DNA of 64,000 bases from Desulfarculus sp. (lineage in GTDB: Bacteria > Desulfobacterota > Desulfarculia > Desulfarculales > Desulfarculaceae), in the NCBI GenBank assembly GCA_016218705.1, contig JACRDC010000053.1, positions 1 through 64,000 of the forward strand, read 5' to 3'. Below are positions 1-8,548 of this stretch, piece by piece. Positions within the stretch are counted from its first letter, which is position 1. Every line of letters starts with the position of its first letter. The notes under the pieces are model-generated. The model was not told the origin of the DNA. It saw nothing but the letters and a program-made list of their open reading frames with translations, and did no database searches. The position numbers were made by a program, and so were the translations under genes.

Positions 1-60
1 AAAATGCGCCTCTAAAAACCGCATCTTCCGAACCTCCTGCAACAGCTCTGTCCGCCTCAT
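1..60 (-). CDS. IS transposase, N-terminal 20 codons only
   Basis: The partial coding sequence starts at an ATG (58-60 on the minus strand) preceded by GGAGG with a 7-nt spacer. The visible 20 residues begin MRRTELLQEVRKMRF. From memory of the family, this matches the start of ISNCY/IS1202-type transposases, which open with an LLQE-RKMRFEE-like helix before a helix-turn-helix and a DDE catalytic core. The catalytic part is outside the window, so whether the element is intact is unknown. Confidence 0.6.
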   Translation of the reverse strand, partial: MRRTELLQEVRKMRFLEAHF

Positions 61-140
61 CGGGGCACCTCCATGGACCCCAACTCAAACCGGACAACTC
101 ATGTGCTACAAGTCCGGACAGTTTATGTGTCAGCTACACA
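1..140 (-). mobile_element. End of an insertion sequence (ISNCY/IS1202-like), truncated by window edge
   Basis: Read on the minus strand, this is the upstream end of an IS. It contains a terminal sequence beginning TGTGTAGCTGACA at about position 140, two internal subrepeats (CCGGACAACTCATGTG and TCCGGACAGTTTATGTG at 100-127), then a Shine-Dalgarno and a transposase start. Subrepeats near the end are typical transposase-binding sites. The outer boundary near 140 is inferred from the terminal motif; the other end lies outside the window, so target duplication cannot be checked. Confidence 0.65.
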
Positions 141-192
141 CTCGACCCAGGGGTCTTGCCCCTTCAGGCGAATTGTTCTAAGCTGAGGGCCA

Positions 193-222
193 GGCCGCCG
201 GATTCGCGGCGGCCTCTTTTTT
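193..222 (+). terminator. Intrinsic terminator of an upstream gene
   Basis: An 8-bp perfect stem (GGCCGCCG 193-200 with CGGCGGCC 207-214) with a 6-nt loop is followed by TCTTTTTT. It sits between the IS end and the mla operon, so it probably terminates a gene to the left that the IS now separates from its tail. It insulates the mla operon from upstream transcription. Confidence 0.75.
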
Positions 223-251
223 GGGCCAGCCCGTAAGCATGAGGAGACACC

Positions 252-1442
252 TTGCACCTGACCAGGCCCGCCTGGCGCCGGCGGCTCTCCGGCCTGCACA
301 AAAAGGCCCCCAGCGCGGGCGGCTACAGCCTTTCCCTGACCGCCGAGCCCGGCGGCGGCGCCCGCCTGGTCCTGGCCGGGCGCCTGGACCTGGGGGGCCT
401 GGAGCAGATCGAGGGCGACCTGGGCGGGGTGTGGGAGCAGACCTCCCCCAAACGCCTGGTGGTGGACCTGAGCGGCGTGACCTACCTGGACAGCGCCGGG
501 GCCTTGGCCCTGGGCCAGTTGGAGCAGCAGGCCGCCGCCCGGGGGGTGGAGCTCGCCTACCAGGGCCTGGGGCCCGCGGCCCAGGGCATCAAGGGCCTGT
601 TGGACTGGCAGGGGCTGGCGCGGCAGCCCCTGATCCCGGCCCAGCGCTACGCCGGCCTGTTGGACCAACTGGGCGAGACCTGGCTGGCCGTGGTGCGCGA
701 CGTCTACCTGGTCATCGCCTTCCTGGGCGAGTTTTTGGCCGCCTGCGGCCGGGCGGCGGTCAATCCCAAGCTCCTGCGTGTTAGCGAGGTGCTCCTATAC
801 ATGGAGCAGGTGGGGGTCAACGGCCTGCCCATCGTGGGGCTCATCAGCTTTCTCTTGGGCCTCATCATGGCCTTCATGTCCTCGCTGCAACTAAAGCCCT
901 TCGGGGCCAACATCTACGTGGCCAACCTGGTGGCCTTGGCCATGGTCAAGGAGCTGGGACCCATCATGACCGCCGTGCTGGTGGCCGGCCGCTCGGGCTC
1001 GGCCTTCGCGGCGGAGATCGGCACCATGAAGGTCAACGAGGAGGTGGACGCCCTGGTGGTCATGGGCTATGATCCCCTGGTCTTCCTGGCCCTGCCCAAG
1101 GTGCTGGCCGCCGTGCTGACCGTGCCCATCCTGACCCTGTTCTCCGACCTCATGGCCATCACCGGCGGCCTGGTGGTGGGGGTGGCGGGCATGGGGCTCA
1201 CCGCCGGCTCCTACATTGACCAGACCATCAAGAGCCTCAACTCCGGCGACATCCTCACCGGCATGCTCAAGTCGGCGACCTTCGCCCTGCTCATCGCCGG
1301 CATCGGCTGCCAGCGGGGCTTCATGGTGCGCGGCGGGGCCCAGGCCGTGGGCACCGCCACCACCTCCGCGGTGGTTTCGGCCATGTTCCTGATAATCGTG
1401 GCCGACTCCATCTTCGCCGTGGTGCTGCACTATGCCGGCTGA
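252..1442 (+). CDS. mlaE: MlaE-family ABC transporter permease with fused N-terminal STAS domain
   Basis: Inner-membrane permease of an MCE/Mla phospholipid transport system. Residues about 20-110 form a STAS-like domain (VVDLSGVTYLDSAGA is the typical strand-helix signature), which in E. coli is the separate protein MlaB. Residues about 140-396 are the MlaE permease, with long hydrophobic helices and the conserved ELGPIMTAVLVAGRSGSAFAAE segment. The start is a TTG at 252 chosen because GAGGAG lies 5 nt upstream; 396 aa suits a STAS-MlaE fusion. It overlaps the ATPase gene by 11 nt, so the two are translationally coupled. The direction of lipid transport cannot be read from sequence. Confidence 0.92.
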   Translation: MHLTRPAWRRRLSGLHKKAPSAGGYSLSLTAEPGGGARLVLAGRLDLGGLEQIEGDLGGVWEQTSPKRLVVDLSGVTYLDSAGALALGQLEQQAAARGVELAYQGLGPAAQGIKGLLDWQGLARQPLIPAQRYAGLLDQLGETWLAVVRDVYLVIAFLGEFLAACGRAAVNPKLLRVSEVLLYMEQVGVNGLPIVGLISFLLGLIMAFMSSLQLKPFGANIYVANLVALAMVKELGPIMTAVLVAGRSGSAFAAEIGTMKVNEEVDALVVMGYDPLVFLALPKVLAAVLTVPILTLFSDLMAITGGLVVGVAGMGLTAGSYIDQTIKSLNSGDILTGMLKSATFALLIAGIGCQRGFMVRGGAQAVGTATTSAVVSAMFLIIVADSIFAVVLHYAG

Positions 1443-2247
1443 GCCCCTGCCCCCCCTGGCCCTGGCCGGCCCGCCGCCGCCGCCCTCCCCCGCCGCCGGC
1501 CATCCGGTCATCTCGGTGCGGGGGCTCACCGCCGGCTACGGCGGCCAGGTGATCCTGGACAACGTCAGCTTCAACGTGGCCCGGGGCGAGATACTGGTCA
1601 TCGTAGGCGGCAGCGGCTGTGGCAAGTCCACCCTGCTCAAACACATGATCGGCCTGCACCCCCTCATGGCCGGCCGGGTGGTCATCAACGGCGTGGACAT
1701 CGGCACGGCCCTGGACGCCGACCTGGCCCGCCTGCATCAGGGCATTGGGGTGCTCTTCCAGTCCGGGGCCTTGTTCGGCTCCATGACGCTTGTTGACAAC
1801 GTGGCCCTGCCGCTGTTGGATTTCACCCACCTGCCCAAGGCCCAGGCCCTGAAGCTGGCCCGGGTCAAGCTGGGCATGGTGGGCCTGGCCGGCTACGAGA
1901 ACCATCTGCCCTCGGAGATCAGCGGGGGCATGAAGAAGCGGGCCGGCCTGGCCCGGGCCATGGCCCTGGACCCCTCGGTGCTCTTCTTCGACGAGCCCTC
2001 GGCCGGCCTGGACCCCGTGACCTCGGCCGAGCTGGACCAGCTCATATTGCGCATCAACGCCGGCCTGGGCACCAGCATGGTAATCGTCAGCCACGAGCTG
2101 GCCTCCATCTTCAGCATCGCCCACCGGGTGGTGATGCTGGACAAGGCGGAGAAGGGCGTCATCGCCATGGGCGACCCCCGCGAGCTATTGGAGCGTAGCG
2201 AGGACCCCCGGGTGAGGGGCTTCTTCCTGCGCCAGCCGCCGGCGTGA
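1432..2247 (+). CDS. mlaF: MlaF-family ABC transporter ATP-binding protein
   Basis: Cytoplasmic ATPase energising the MlaE permease. Visible motifs are Walker A GGSGCGKST (about residue 57), the MlaF-type signature ISGGMKKRAGLARA, Walker B VLFFDEPSAGLDP and the switch histidine in IVSHE. It is 271 aa, normal for the family, with a Pro/Ala-rich N-terminal leader of about 25 residues before the ATPase fold. It starts inside the end of mlaE and is followed after 63 nt by the MCE-domain gene, giving the usual permease-ATPase-MCE order. Confidence 0.95.
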   Translation: MPAEPLPPLALAGPPPPPSPAAGHPVISVRGLTAGYGGQVILDNVSFNVARGEILVIVGGSGCGKSTLLKHMIGLHPLMAGRVVINGVDIGTALDADLARLHQGIGVLFQSGALFGSMTLVDNVALPLLDFTHLPKAQALKLARVKLGMVGLAGYENHLPSEISGGMKKRAGLARAMALDPSVLFFDEPSAGLDPVTSAELDQLILRINAGLGTSMVIVSHELASIFSIAHRVVMLDKAEKGVIAMGDPRELLERSEDPRVRGFFLRQPPA

Positions 2248-2252
2248 GCCAC

Positions 2253-2283
2253 GTCGCGGTCAAACAGGTAGTTTGATCGCCGC
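2253..2283. repeat. Degenerate hairpin related to the window's multi-hairpin element
   Basis: The mlaF-mlaD gap holds GTCGCGGTCAAAC / GTTTGATCGCCGC around AGGTA. This resembles the first hairpin of the 200-bp elements at 12763 and 13510 (arms containing GTTGCGATC with a loop containing GAGTAG). It may be a decayed remnant or an unrelated intra-operon hairpin that modulates expression. Confidence 0.35.
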
Positions 2284-2310
2284 TAAAACGAAAGGCAGTC
2301 CAAGCTAGCA

Positions 2311-3264
2311 ATGTCCAGACAGGCCTCCAAGTTCAAGGTGGGACTTTTTGTGCTGGCGGGCATCTTCACGATGCTGGTGGCCCTGGTCTGGCTGGGCGCC
2401 ACCCGCTATCTCAAGGGCACCTCCACTTATGTCACCTACTTCTCCGAATCGGTGCAGGGGTTGCAGGTGGATTCGGTGGTCAAGTACCGGGGCGTGGAGA
2501 TCGGCCGGGTCAAGGCCATCCAGGTGGCGCCGGACAACATCCTCATCGAGGTGGTGATGGGCATCCACTACGACGGCGCCGTGCCGCCGGACATCACCGC
2601 CACCCTCAAGATGGTGGGCATCACCGGCATCGCCTACATCGAGCTGGACCGCAAGCCTCCCGAGACGCCCGACCAGGCGCCCAAGCTGACCTTCGCCGCC
2701 CGCTACCCGGTGATCCCCTCCCGCCCCTCGGAGATAAGCCAGCTCTTCAGCCTGGTGGAGGAGGTGGTGCGCCAGATACGCTCCATCAACTTCAAGACCC
2801 TGGCCGACGACCTGCAAGGCGCCCTGGCGGCGGCCCGGGAGGTCCTGAGCGGGGTCAAGATCAACAAGACCGTGGAGTCGCTGGAAAAGGCCGCCGCCAA
2901 CCTGGAGAGCCTCACCGGCCGCGTGGACCGCTACCTGGCCCGGGGCGAGCTGGAGGCCACCGTGACCCAGGCCAAGAACGCGCTAGCCGAGGCCCAGGGC
3001 CTGATGGTGGACCTGCGCCAGGAGGTCAAGTCCCTGGATCTCTCCAGCACCCGGGAGCGCACCGACCAGGTGATCGAGCAGGTGCAGGACCGCGTGGCCC
3101 AGGTGGGTGGCGAGGCGCGGGTGACCGCCGACAACCTGCGCCGGGCCTCCGAGACCCTGGAGCGCCTGCTGAGCCGCCTGGAGAACAGCCCCTCCGACGT
3201 GCTCTTCAGCCAGCCGCCGGCGGCCCCGGGCGGCCGTCCCCTGCCCGCCGGCCGAGAAAGGTGA
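2311..3264 (+). CDS. mlaD: MlaD-family MCE-domain protein
   Basis: Substrate-binding component of the Mla system: an inner-membrane anchored periplasmic MCE protein. One N-terminal transmembrane helix (about residues 8-30, KVGLFVLAGIFTMLVALVWL) precedes the MCE domain (about 38-115, with VQGLQVDSVVKYRGVEIGRV). A long helical, coiled-coil-like C-terminal part follows, and the tail is Pro/Gly-rich. 317 aa is typical of MCE proteins in diderms other than enterics. Its stop lies 8 nt before the ATG of the lipoprotein gene. Confidence 0.93.
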   Translation: MSRQASKFKVGLFVLAGIFTMLVALVWLGATRYLKGTSTYVTYFSESVQGLQVDSVVKYRGVEIGRVKAIQVAPDNILIEVVMGIHYDGAVPPDITATLKMVGITGIAYIELDRKPPETPDQAPKLTFAARYPVIPSRPSEISQLFSLVEEVVRQIRSINFKTLADDLQGALAAAREVLSGVKINKTVESLEKAAANLESLTGRVDRYLARGELEATVTQAKNALAEAQGLMVDLRQEVKSLDLSSTRERTDQVIEQVQDRVAQVGGEARVTADNLRRASETLERLLSRLENSPSDVLFSQPPAAPGGRPLPAGRER

Positions 3265-3272
3265 GGACCACC

Positions 3273-3974
3273 ATGCCCCCAGCCTTCGCCGCCCCACGCC
3301 GCGCCCTGGCGCTGGCCTGCCTCCTGGCCCTGGCCCTGTCGTTGGCCGGCTGCCTGGGTGGCGCCGGCAAGCCCGCCGTGACCGTGGAGCAGTACACCCT
3401 GGAATACCCCCCACCGGCCCTGGGCGGCCTGGCGGCCCTGGAGCAGGGCCTGGTGGTGGAGCGCTTCAGCGTGGCCCAGGACCTCAATGGCCAGGCCATG
3501 GTCTACCGTCCCAGCGAGTATCAGCGCCAGGTCTATGCCCAGCACCGCTGGCGGGTCAACCCCGCCGACCTGTGCACCGATTACCTGCTGCGCGACCTGA
3601 GGGCCTCGGGCCTGTTCAAGGCCGTCTTCTCCTACCAGAGCCCGGGCGCGGCCCGCTTCCGCCTGGAGGGCGCGGTGCAGGAATTCCTGGAGAGCGACGA
3701 GCCCGCCGGCCCCCGGGCCGCCCTGTCCATCAACCTGACCCTGCTGGACCTGAGCTTCCCCGACCTGCCCCGGCGCCTGGTCTTCCAGCGCACCTACCAG
3801 GAAAGCGCGCCCATGCCCCGCGTGGGCGCCGCCGAGCTGGCCCAGGCCATGAGCCAGGCCTTCGCCCAGTTCAGCCAGAAGGCCATCACGGACGTGCACC
3901 AAGCCATCAAGGGCCGGCCCGGTGCCCGGACGGGCATGGACGGGTCGGGCGGGGTGCCCCCCGCTGGGCATTAG
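3273..3974 (+). CDS. ABC-type transport auxiliary lipoprotein (PqiC/YmbA-like)
   Basis: Predicted lipoprotein with a signal peptide and lipobox (LSLAGC). The body resembles the ABC-transport auxiliary component family (PqiC/YmbA type) that accompanies MCE operons and is thought to sit at the outer membrane as a partner of the MCE tunnel. The ATG at 3273 is preferred over the in-frame GTG at 3261, because GTGAGGA lies just upstream of the ATG and the GTG overlaps the mlaD stop. Last gene of the mla operon; a terminator-like hairpin follows at 4102. Confidence 0.8.
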   Translation: MPPAFAAPRRALALACLLALALSLAGCLGGAGKPAVTVEQYTLEYPPPALGGLAALEQGLVVERFSVAQDLNGQAMVYRPSEYQRQVYAQHRWRVNPADLCTDYLLRDLRASGLFKAVFSYQSPGAARFRLEGAVQEFLESDEPAGPRAALSINLTLLDLSFPDLPRRLVFQRTYQESAPMPRVGAAELAQAMSQAFAQFSQKAITDVHQAIKGRPGARTGMDGSGGVPPAGH

Positions 3975-4101
3975 CGGGTCGAGATGGGCTATCCGCTGGC
4001 CAGCCTGTCCGGCTCCCGCTGAAAGGCTATCGCCCCAACCGGGCGGGCGTGCCACCGTCCGCGCATCAAAGTATTTATATAATTAATCTTTATTAATGTT
4101 G

Positions 4102-4132
4102 GGGCGGGTCTTATCCCCGCCCTTCTTGTTTT
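4102..4132 (+). terminator. Probable intrinsic terminator of the mla operon
   Basis: The 7-bp stem GGGCGGG / CCCGCCC (4102-4108 with 4116-4122) is followed by TTCTTGTTTT. The same GGGCGGGG..CCCCGCCC hairpin type recurs at 9475 and 43065, suggesting a preferred terminator form in this genome. It lies in the 3975-4338 gap, which otherwise holds the short repeat and the sigma-54 promoter listed next. Confidence 0.6.
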
Positions 4133-4186
4133 GCCGGGACCACCTCACGGCGGGAGCCGCCGGCCCTCGGGCGGGGAAGGGCCTCA

Positions 4187-4232
4187 CCCGACCCGTTTAT
4201 GCCTGCCGCGGCTCGCGGCCCGACCCGTTTAT
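4187..4232. repeat. Short direct repeat, 32-bp period
   Basis: CCCGACCCGTTTAT occurs at 4187-4200 and again at 4219-4232, each followed by A/GCCTGC-type sequence. Similar words (CCGATCCGTATGTGCC near 43150, and the reverse complement near 42985) occur after glnB, so it may be a low-copy dispersed intergenic motif. Function unknown. Confidence 0.4.
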
Positions 4233-4252
4233 ACCTGCGGCGGCACTGGGCC

Positions 4253-4268
4253 TGGCACCTGATTTGCT
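4253..4268 (+). promoter_or_regulatory. Sigma-54 (-24/-12) promoter for the HDOD gene
   Basis: TGGCAC, five nucleotides, then TTGCT matches the RpoN consensus TGGCAC-N5-TTGCW with GG and GC elements at correct spacing. It lies 71 nt upstream of the HDOD start codon in the same orientation. This implies transcription dependent on RpoN and an enhancer-binding activator not present in the window. Confidence 0.75.
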
Positions 4269-4338
4269 TGGTTGGAGGGCATGGCTTGCCCCTGGAGAGA
4301 GGGGCGCCAGGGTGCCAACTGGACCAAGGGGGGTGAGC

Positions 4339-5223
4339 ATGGTGAATTATATTAATCTGGCCGCGGCCCCGAAGCGGCCCTTGATAAACCAGGAGCTCCT
4401 GCGCGACGCAGACAGCCTGCCGGTGCTGCCCTGGCTGTGGCAGCAGGTGTTGGGCTGCCTGGACAACCGCTGGAGCTCCCTGAGCGACTTGGAGGCCATC
4501 GTCCGCCAGGACCAGTCCCTGAGTTCGCGCATCATCGGCGCGGCCAACAGCTCCTTTTATGGCTCCGCCCGCCAGATAACCACCGTCTCCCGGGCCTCGG
4601 CCATGCTGGGCCTGGAGGAGGTGCGGCGGCTGTGCCTGGTGGCCGGCCTGGGCCAATTGCTGGACACCGGCGACGCCAGCCAGGTGCAGCAGAGCGAACA
4701 CCTGTGGCGTCACTGTCTGGAGGTGGGGCAGGTGGCGGCGCTCCTGGCCCGGGGCCGCCGGGGGCTGGACGGCGAAAGCGCCTTTACCGCCGGGGTGTTG
4801 CACGACCTGGGCCAGGTGCTCTTGGCCGCGCGCTTTCCCCGGGCCTACCGGGTGGTCAGCCAGTTGCAGGAGCGCCAGGGCATTGGCTGGGTGGAGGCCG
4901 AGGAGGCCCTGGGCCTGGACCACCAGGAGCTGGGCCTGTACCTGGCCGAGCACTGGAACCTGCCGCCCATGCTCACCGAGGTGATCGGACGCCACCACCA
5001 GCCCAACGCTGGCCTGGCCCATTTCCCCATGGTTGCCGTGGTGTATCTGGCCGACTGGGTGGCCCGCGAGGAGGAGGACCTGGAGGCTGGCCGGCCCTCG
5101 GCCCAGCCGGAGGAGGAGACCTGGGCCGCCTGCCTGGCGGCCGTGGGCCTGGATCAGCCCGGGCTGGAGTCCTGCCGCCGGCGTTACCAAGCCAACCGGC
5201 GCAGCCGCCAGCAGGCGGGCTGA
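4339..5223 (+). CDS. HDOD-domain signalling protein
   Basis: Cytoplasmic protein of 294 aa made almost entirely of an HDOD domain. This is the degenerate HD-type fold found in bacterial signalling proteins linked to motility, second messengers and stress. Visible family traits are LPVLPWLWQQVL, DQSLSSRIIGAANSSFYG, the later helix LHDLGQVLLA and IGRHHQP. The open frame extends upstream to 4096, but the ATG at 4339 has a strong G-rich ribosome binding site and lies downstream of the sigma-54 promoter at 4253, which settles the start. It is monocistronic, convergent with the first MCP gene. No catalytic output domain is attached, so it probably acts through protein contacts. Confidence 0.85.
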   Translation: MVNYINLAAAPKRPLINQELLRDADSLPVLPWLWQQVLGCLDNRWSSLSDLEAIVRQDQSLSSRIIGAANSSFYGSARQITTVSRASAMLGLEEVRRLCLVAGLGQLLDTGDASQVQQSEHLWRHCLEVGQVAALLARGRRGLDGESAFTAGVLHDLGQVLLAARFPRAYRVVSQLQERQGIGWVEAEEALGLDHQELGLYLAEHWNLPPMLTEVIGRHHQPNAGLAHFPMVAVVYLADWVAREEEDLEAGRPSAQPEEETWAACLAAVGLDQPGLESCRRRYQANRRSRQQAG

Positions 5224-5294
5224 GCAGGGGCACGCCCCCTGGCCGTTACCATCTCGTAACCCGGCCTTGGCGGGTGGTTACGATATCGTGGCGG

Positions 5295-5318
5295 GGTGTA
5301 TGCATCTAGCCATACACC
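5295..5318. other. Hairpin in the HDOD/MCP convergent gap
   Basis: GGTGTATG and CATACACC (8-bp perfect arms, 8-nt loop) lie 70 nt after the HDOD stop. Just upstream is a looser repeat pairing GTAACC and GGTTAC. It could be 3' mRNA structure for the HDOD transcript; there is no clear T-run. Confidence 0.35.
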
Positions 5319-5410
5319 AGTCTGGCTTTATTCTCCGCTAGAGCCACGCCCCGGCCTCCATGGCGGTCTGGCCCGAAAAAACCCACCAACCATGGGTTAC
5401 AGAAAATCAT

Positions 5411-5446
5411 CGGCCCCCTCTCCCAGCGACGGGAAAGAGGGGGCCG
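5411..5446 (-). terminator. Terminator of MCP 1
   Basis: The 11-bp stem CGGCCCCCTCT / AGAGGGGGCCG has a 14-nt loop and sits 24 nt beyond the MCP stop. On the minus strand it is followed by ATGATTTTCT. It may also stop read-through from the HDOD side. Confidence 0.6.
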
Positions 5447-5470
5447 AGGCGTATCATTGACCATGGGCGG

Positions 5471-7603
5471 CTAGAACTCCTCGAAGCCCTCCAGGTCGCC
5501 GGCCCCGAAGAAGTCGTCCTTGCCTCCCTGCTTGCCTGCCGGCTTGGCCGCCGGGGCGGCCGCCGCCTTGGTGGCCGTGGGCTTGGCCACCGGGCGGGCG
5601 CCCGGCCGCGCCGGCGGCTTGGCGGCCAGGCGAGCCGCCGGGCTGGGCGAGGGCAGGGAGCGCATGGCCTGGGCGCCACCCCGGGGCTTAAACTGGCGCA
5701 TCTGGGCGCTGAGTTCCTCGGCGGCGGCGGCCATGTTCTCGCTGGCGCTGGCCGCCTCCTCCACCAGGGCGGCGTTCTGCTGCACCGCCTCGTCCATCTG
5801 GCTGACGGCCTTGTTCACCTCCTCGATGCCCGAGGCCTGCTCCTGGCTGGCGGCGGTGATCTCGGCGATGGTGTCGGCCACGTGCTGCACGTTGGTGATG
5901 ATCTCGCCCAACAGCCGCCCGCTTTCGGCCACCAGCTCGTTGCCCTGGTCCACCTTGGCCACGCTGTCGGTGATAAGGGTCTGTATTTCCTTGGCGGCCT
6001 GGGAGGAGCGCCCGGCCAGGTTGCGCACCTCGCCGGCCACCACGGCAAACCCCCGGCCCGCCTCGCCCGCCCTGGCGGCCTCCACGGCGGCGTTAAGCGC
6101 CAGCAGGTTGGTCTGGAAGGCGATCTCGTTCACCACGTTGATGATCTCGCTTATCTTTCTGCTGGATTCGGTCACGGCCTGCATGGCCTGGATGGTGCGC
6201 TCCACGGCCTGCCCGCCCTCCTGGGCCATGCCGGCGGTGCGGCGGGCCAGGTCGTTGGCTTGGCTGGCGTTGTGGGCGTTCTGCTTGACCGAGCTGGTCA
6301 TCTCCTCCAGCGCGCTGGCCGTCTCCTCGATGGCCGAGGCCTGCTGCTGGGTGCGCTCGCTAAGGTCCTGGTTGCCCTGGCTGATCTCGCTGGAGCTGGT
6401 GGCCACGGTCATGGCCGCCACCGTGGACTCGGCCACGGTCACCGAAAGCGTGTCGGCCATCTTGTCCACGTCGCGGAGCATCTCGCCCAGCTCGTCGCCG
6501 CGCTCCAGCATGGTCTTGTCAATGCTGAAGGTGAAATCGCCCTGGGCGGCCTGTCCCACGCAACCCACGGTGGCCAGCACCGGCTTCATGATGCTCCTGG
6601 TGATGACCCAGGCGATGACCACGCCCAGGGCCAGGGCCACCAAAAGGCCGATGACCATCACCCACACCGAGAAGTTCAGCGAGCCTACGTTGCCCGTGGC
6701 CAGGGTCTGGGTCTGGGTCGTGCCGGTCTTGGCCACGGCCTGGCAGGCGTCCAGAATGGCGTTGGCCAGGGCCACGCGCTTCTTGTCGAACTCCTGCATG
6801 CCGTTGAAGGCGGCGACGAACTCCTCCATGAGCTTCTTGTAGTTTTGGGACAACTCCTGGATCTTCTTGAGCTGCTGCTGGTTGACCGCCACGTGCACCA
6901 TGGGGGTGAGCTCGGCGGCCAGCTTCTCCATGGTGCCGAACTGCTTCATGGTCTCCTGCATGAGCTTGACATCGCGCGTAAGCTGGCCCCTGACGTTGCC
7001 CACGCGGATATTGTGGTAGGTGTTCACCAGCTCGTTCATGAGGGTGGTCTTCCTGGCCCGCTCCAGGACCTTGTCGGCCGCCAGCCCCGCGCGTATCTCC
7101 TCGGCCAACTTCTTGTCCTGCATCTCCACGAAACTGGAGGAATTCTGGACCACCTCCCCGGACATGGCCACCATGCGGGCCAGCAGGTCCTGCATGTGCT
7201 CCACGCGGGTCACCGTCTCCCTGAGCATGGGCTCCCAGTCCTTGACCTTGCCCTCCAGTTGGGCCACGGCCTCCCTGAGCTTGACCAGCTCGGGGTACTT
7301 GGCCGCCAGGTCCCTGGCTTGGCCCAGGTACTTGACCACGTCCTTGTAGGAGTTGAAGCTCTGGTCGGCGAAGCGCTTTTCCTCGGTCCAGGTGTAGCCC
7401 CGGATGTGGTACATGACCTCGCGGGAGGCGCGCTCCAGGCCCACGGCAATGTCCACCTCGGGCACGTATTCCTCGGCCAGCTTGGCCGAGGCGCCGCTGG
7501 CCCGGGACATGTTCCAGATCGCCAGGCCACCCAATAGCACGGCGATGAGAATAAGCAGGCCGAAGGCGGCCCCTATCTTGGTGCCCAGTTTCAGGTTCTT
7601 CAT
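5471..7603 (-). CDS. Methyl-accepting chemotaxis protein with long helical periplasmic domain (MCP 1)
   Basis: Membrane chemoreceptor of 710 aa. TM1 (about residues 10-30) is followed by a long, all-helical periplasmic region of about 280 residues, consistent with a helical bimodular (HBM-type) ligand-binding domain. Then come TM2 ([20 protein letters not shown]), HAMP, and the MA signalling domain with the conserved hairpin [20 protein letters not shown]. The C-terminus is an Ala/Pro/Lys-rich linker ending GFEEF, which fits the xFxxF-type CheR/CheB tethering pentapeptide. The ATG at 7603 is chosen over longer frames because the receptor N-terminus [11 protein letters not shown] begins there with GAGG 9 nt upstream. 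The ligand cannot be inferred. Confidence 0.92.
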   Translation of the reverse strand: MKNLKLGTKIGAAFGLLILIAVLLGGLAIWNMSRASGASAKLAEEYVPEVDIAVGLERASREVMYHIRGYTWTEEKRFADQSFNSYKDVVKYLGQARDLAAKYPELVKLREAVAQLEGKVKDWEPMLRETVTRVEHMQDLLARMVAMSGEVVQNSSSFVEMQDKKLAEEIRAGLAADKVLERARKTTLMNELVNTYHNIRVGNVRGQLTRDVKLMQETMKQFGTMEKLAAELTPMVHVAVNQQQLKKIQELSQNYKKLMEEFVAAFNGMQEFDKKRVALANAILDACQAVAKTGTTQTQTLATGNVGSLNFSVWVMVIGLLVALALGVVIAWVITRSIMKPVLATVGCVGQAAQGDFTFSIDKTMLERGDELGEMLRDVDKMADTLSVTVAESTVAAMTVATSSSEISQGNQDLSERTQQQASAIEETASALEEMTSSVKQNAHNASQANDLARRTAGMAQEGGQAVERTIQAMQAVTESSRKISEIINVVNEIAFQTNLLALNAAVEAARAGEAGRGFAVVAGEVRNLAGRSSQAAKEIQTLITDSVAKVDQGNELVAESGRLLGEIITNVQHVADTIAEITAASQEQASGIEEVNKAVSQMDEAVQQNAALVEEAASASENMAAAAEELSAQMRQFKPRGGAQAMRSLPSPSPAARLAAKPPARPGARPVAKPTATKAAAAPAAKPAGKQGGKDDFFGAGDLEGFEEF

Positions 7604-7799
7604 CGTCTCCATCCTCGCGGCCGGTGCGGGTGGCCGGCTGGTGCTGGGGGGTGCGCGAAACAGGGGCGCCGAAGACGCCCCCGCCAGGCGGAATCGCGAA
7701 ATATTGATTCTATTTTGCAGGAAAGGAACAGAGGGACAAACAGTTTTTTCACGCCGCCATGAACCCATGCCGGCCCCGGCGGTGCTTGGGGACGCGATT

Positions 7800-8345
7800 C
7801 TAGCGGCCGCGGCAGACCCTGACCCCCACCCGCTGGCCGGGCCGGGCCTGCTCGCCGGCCGGCGGTGTCTGGCAGGTCACCTTGCCCATGAGTTCGGGAC
7901 GCTCGCATCTTAGGCGTTTGGCCACGCTCATGCGCAGGCCCGCCGCCTTGAGCGCCGCCTGGGCCTGGGCCTCGTCCAGGCCCTGCAGGTTGGGCACCTC
8001 CACCCGCCGCCCGGCGGGCACCTGGGGGCACACGGCCACCTCCACCCAGGAGTTGGCCGGCAGGCCGGCCCCGGGCTCGGGGCGCTGGCGCACCACCAGC
8101 CCAGCGGCGGCCGGGTCCGCGCAGGGGGCCGGCTCCTGGTGCACACGTCCCCGCAGGCCGGTCCGGCTCAGCTCGGCCCGGGCGGCGGCCTCGGACAGGC
8201 CGCGCACCTCGGGCACCGGCACCTGGCCCAGGCCCAGGCGGCGGCTGTTGGCCCGAGGCCAGGCGTCGCCGGCCACGGCCCCCGTGGCCCATGAAAACAC
8301 CAACAAGAGCGCCAACCCCGTGCCCCAACCCCTCAGCGCGCCCAT
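7800..8345 (-). CDS. Secreted/periplasmic protein with two PASTA domains
   Basis: 181-aa exported protein. The signal peptide [23 protein letters not shown] is followed by two PASTA repeats ([20 protein letters not shown] and [20 protein letters not shown] cores). The mature part has five cysteines, suggesting periplasmic disulfides. The start at 8345 is set by GAGGAG 5-6 nt upstream. PASTA domains usually sit on PBPs or Ser/Thr kinases and bind peptidoglycan; here they are free-standing. It lies upstream of MCP 1 on the same strand with a 196-nt gap, so co-transcription is uncertain. Confidence 0.75.
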   Translation of the reverse strand: MGALRGWGTGLALLLVFSWATGAVAGDAWPRANSRRLGLGQVPVPEVRGLSEAAARAELSRTGLRGRVHQEPAPCADPAAAGLVVRQRPEPGAGLPANSWVEVAVCPQVPAGRRVEVPNLQGLDEAQAQAALKAAGLRMSVAKRLRCERPELMGKVTCQTPPAGEQARPGQRVGVRVCRGR

Positions 8346-8548
8346 GACCACTCCTCGCCGGACCATGCAAGCCCCCCGGGCGACACCCCGGCCAGATCCA
8401 GGGATTGCCACCATGGCCTTAAATGATACCATGCCAGTCCAGGCCCCACGGCGGCCCAGTCCAGAGGGGGCGTGCCCCATGCCCCAAGGATCATGCTAAT
8501 ATTGATTAGATAATAGCAGTCCCGATCACCTCCGCAAGGAGCCAAGCG

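Noticed and set aside
5360-7537. A 725-codon open frame on the plus strand
   Set aside because: It is the antisense of the MCP 1 gene; the translation is His/Leu/Gly-rich, with no family and no ribosome binding site. High GC opens long antisense frames.
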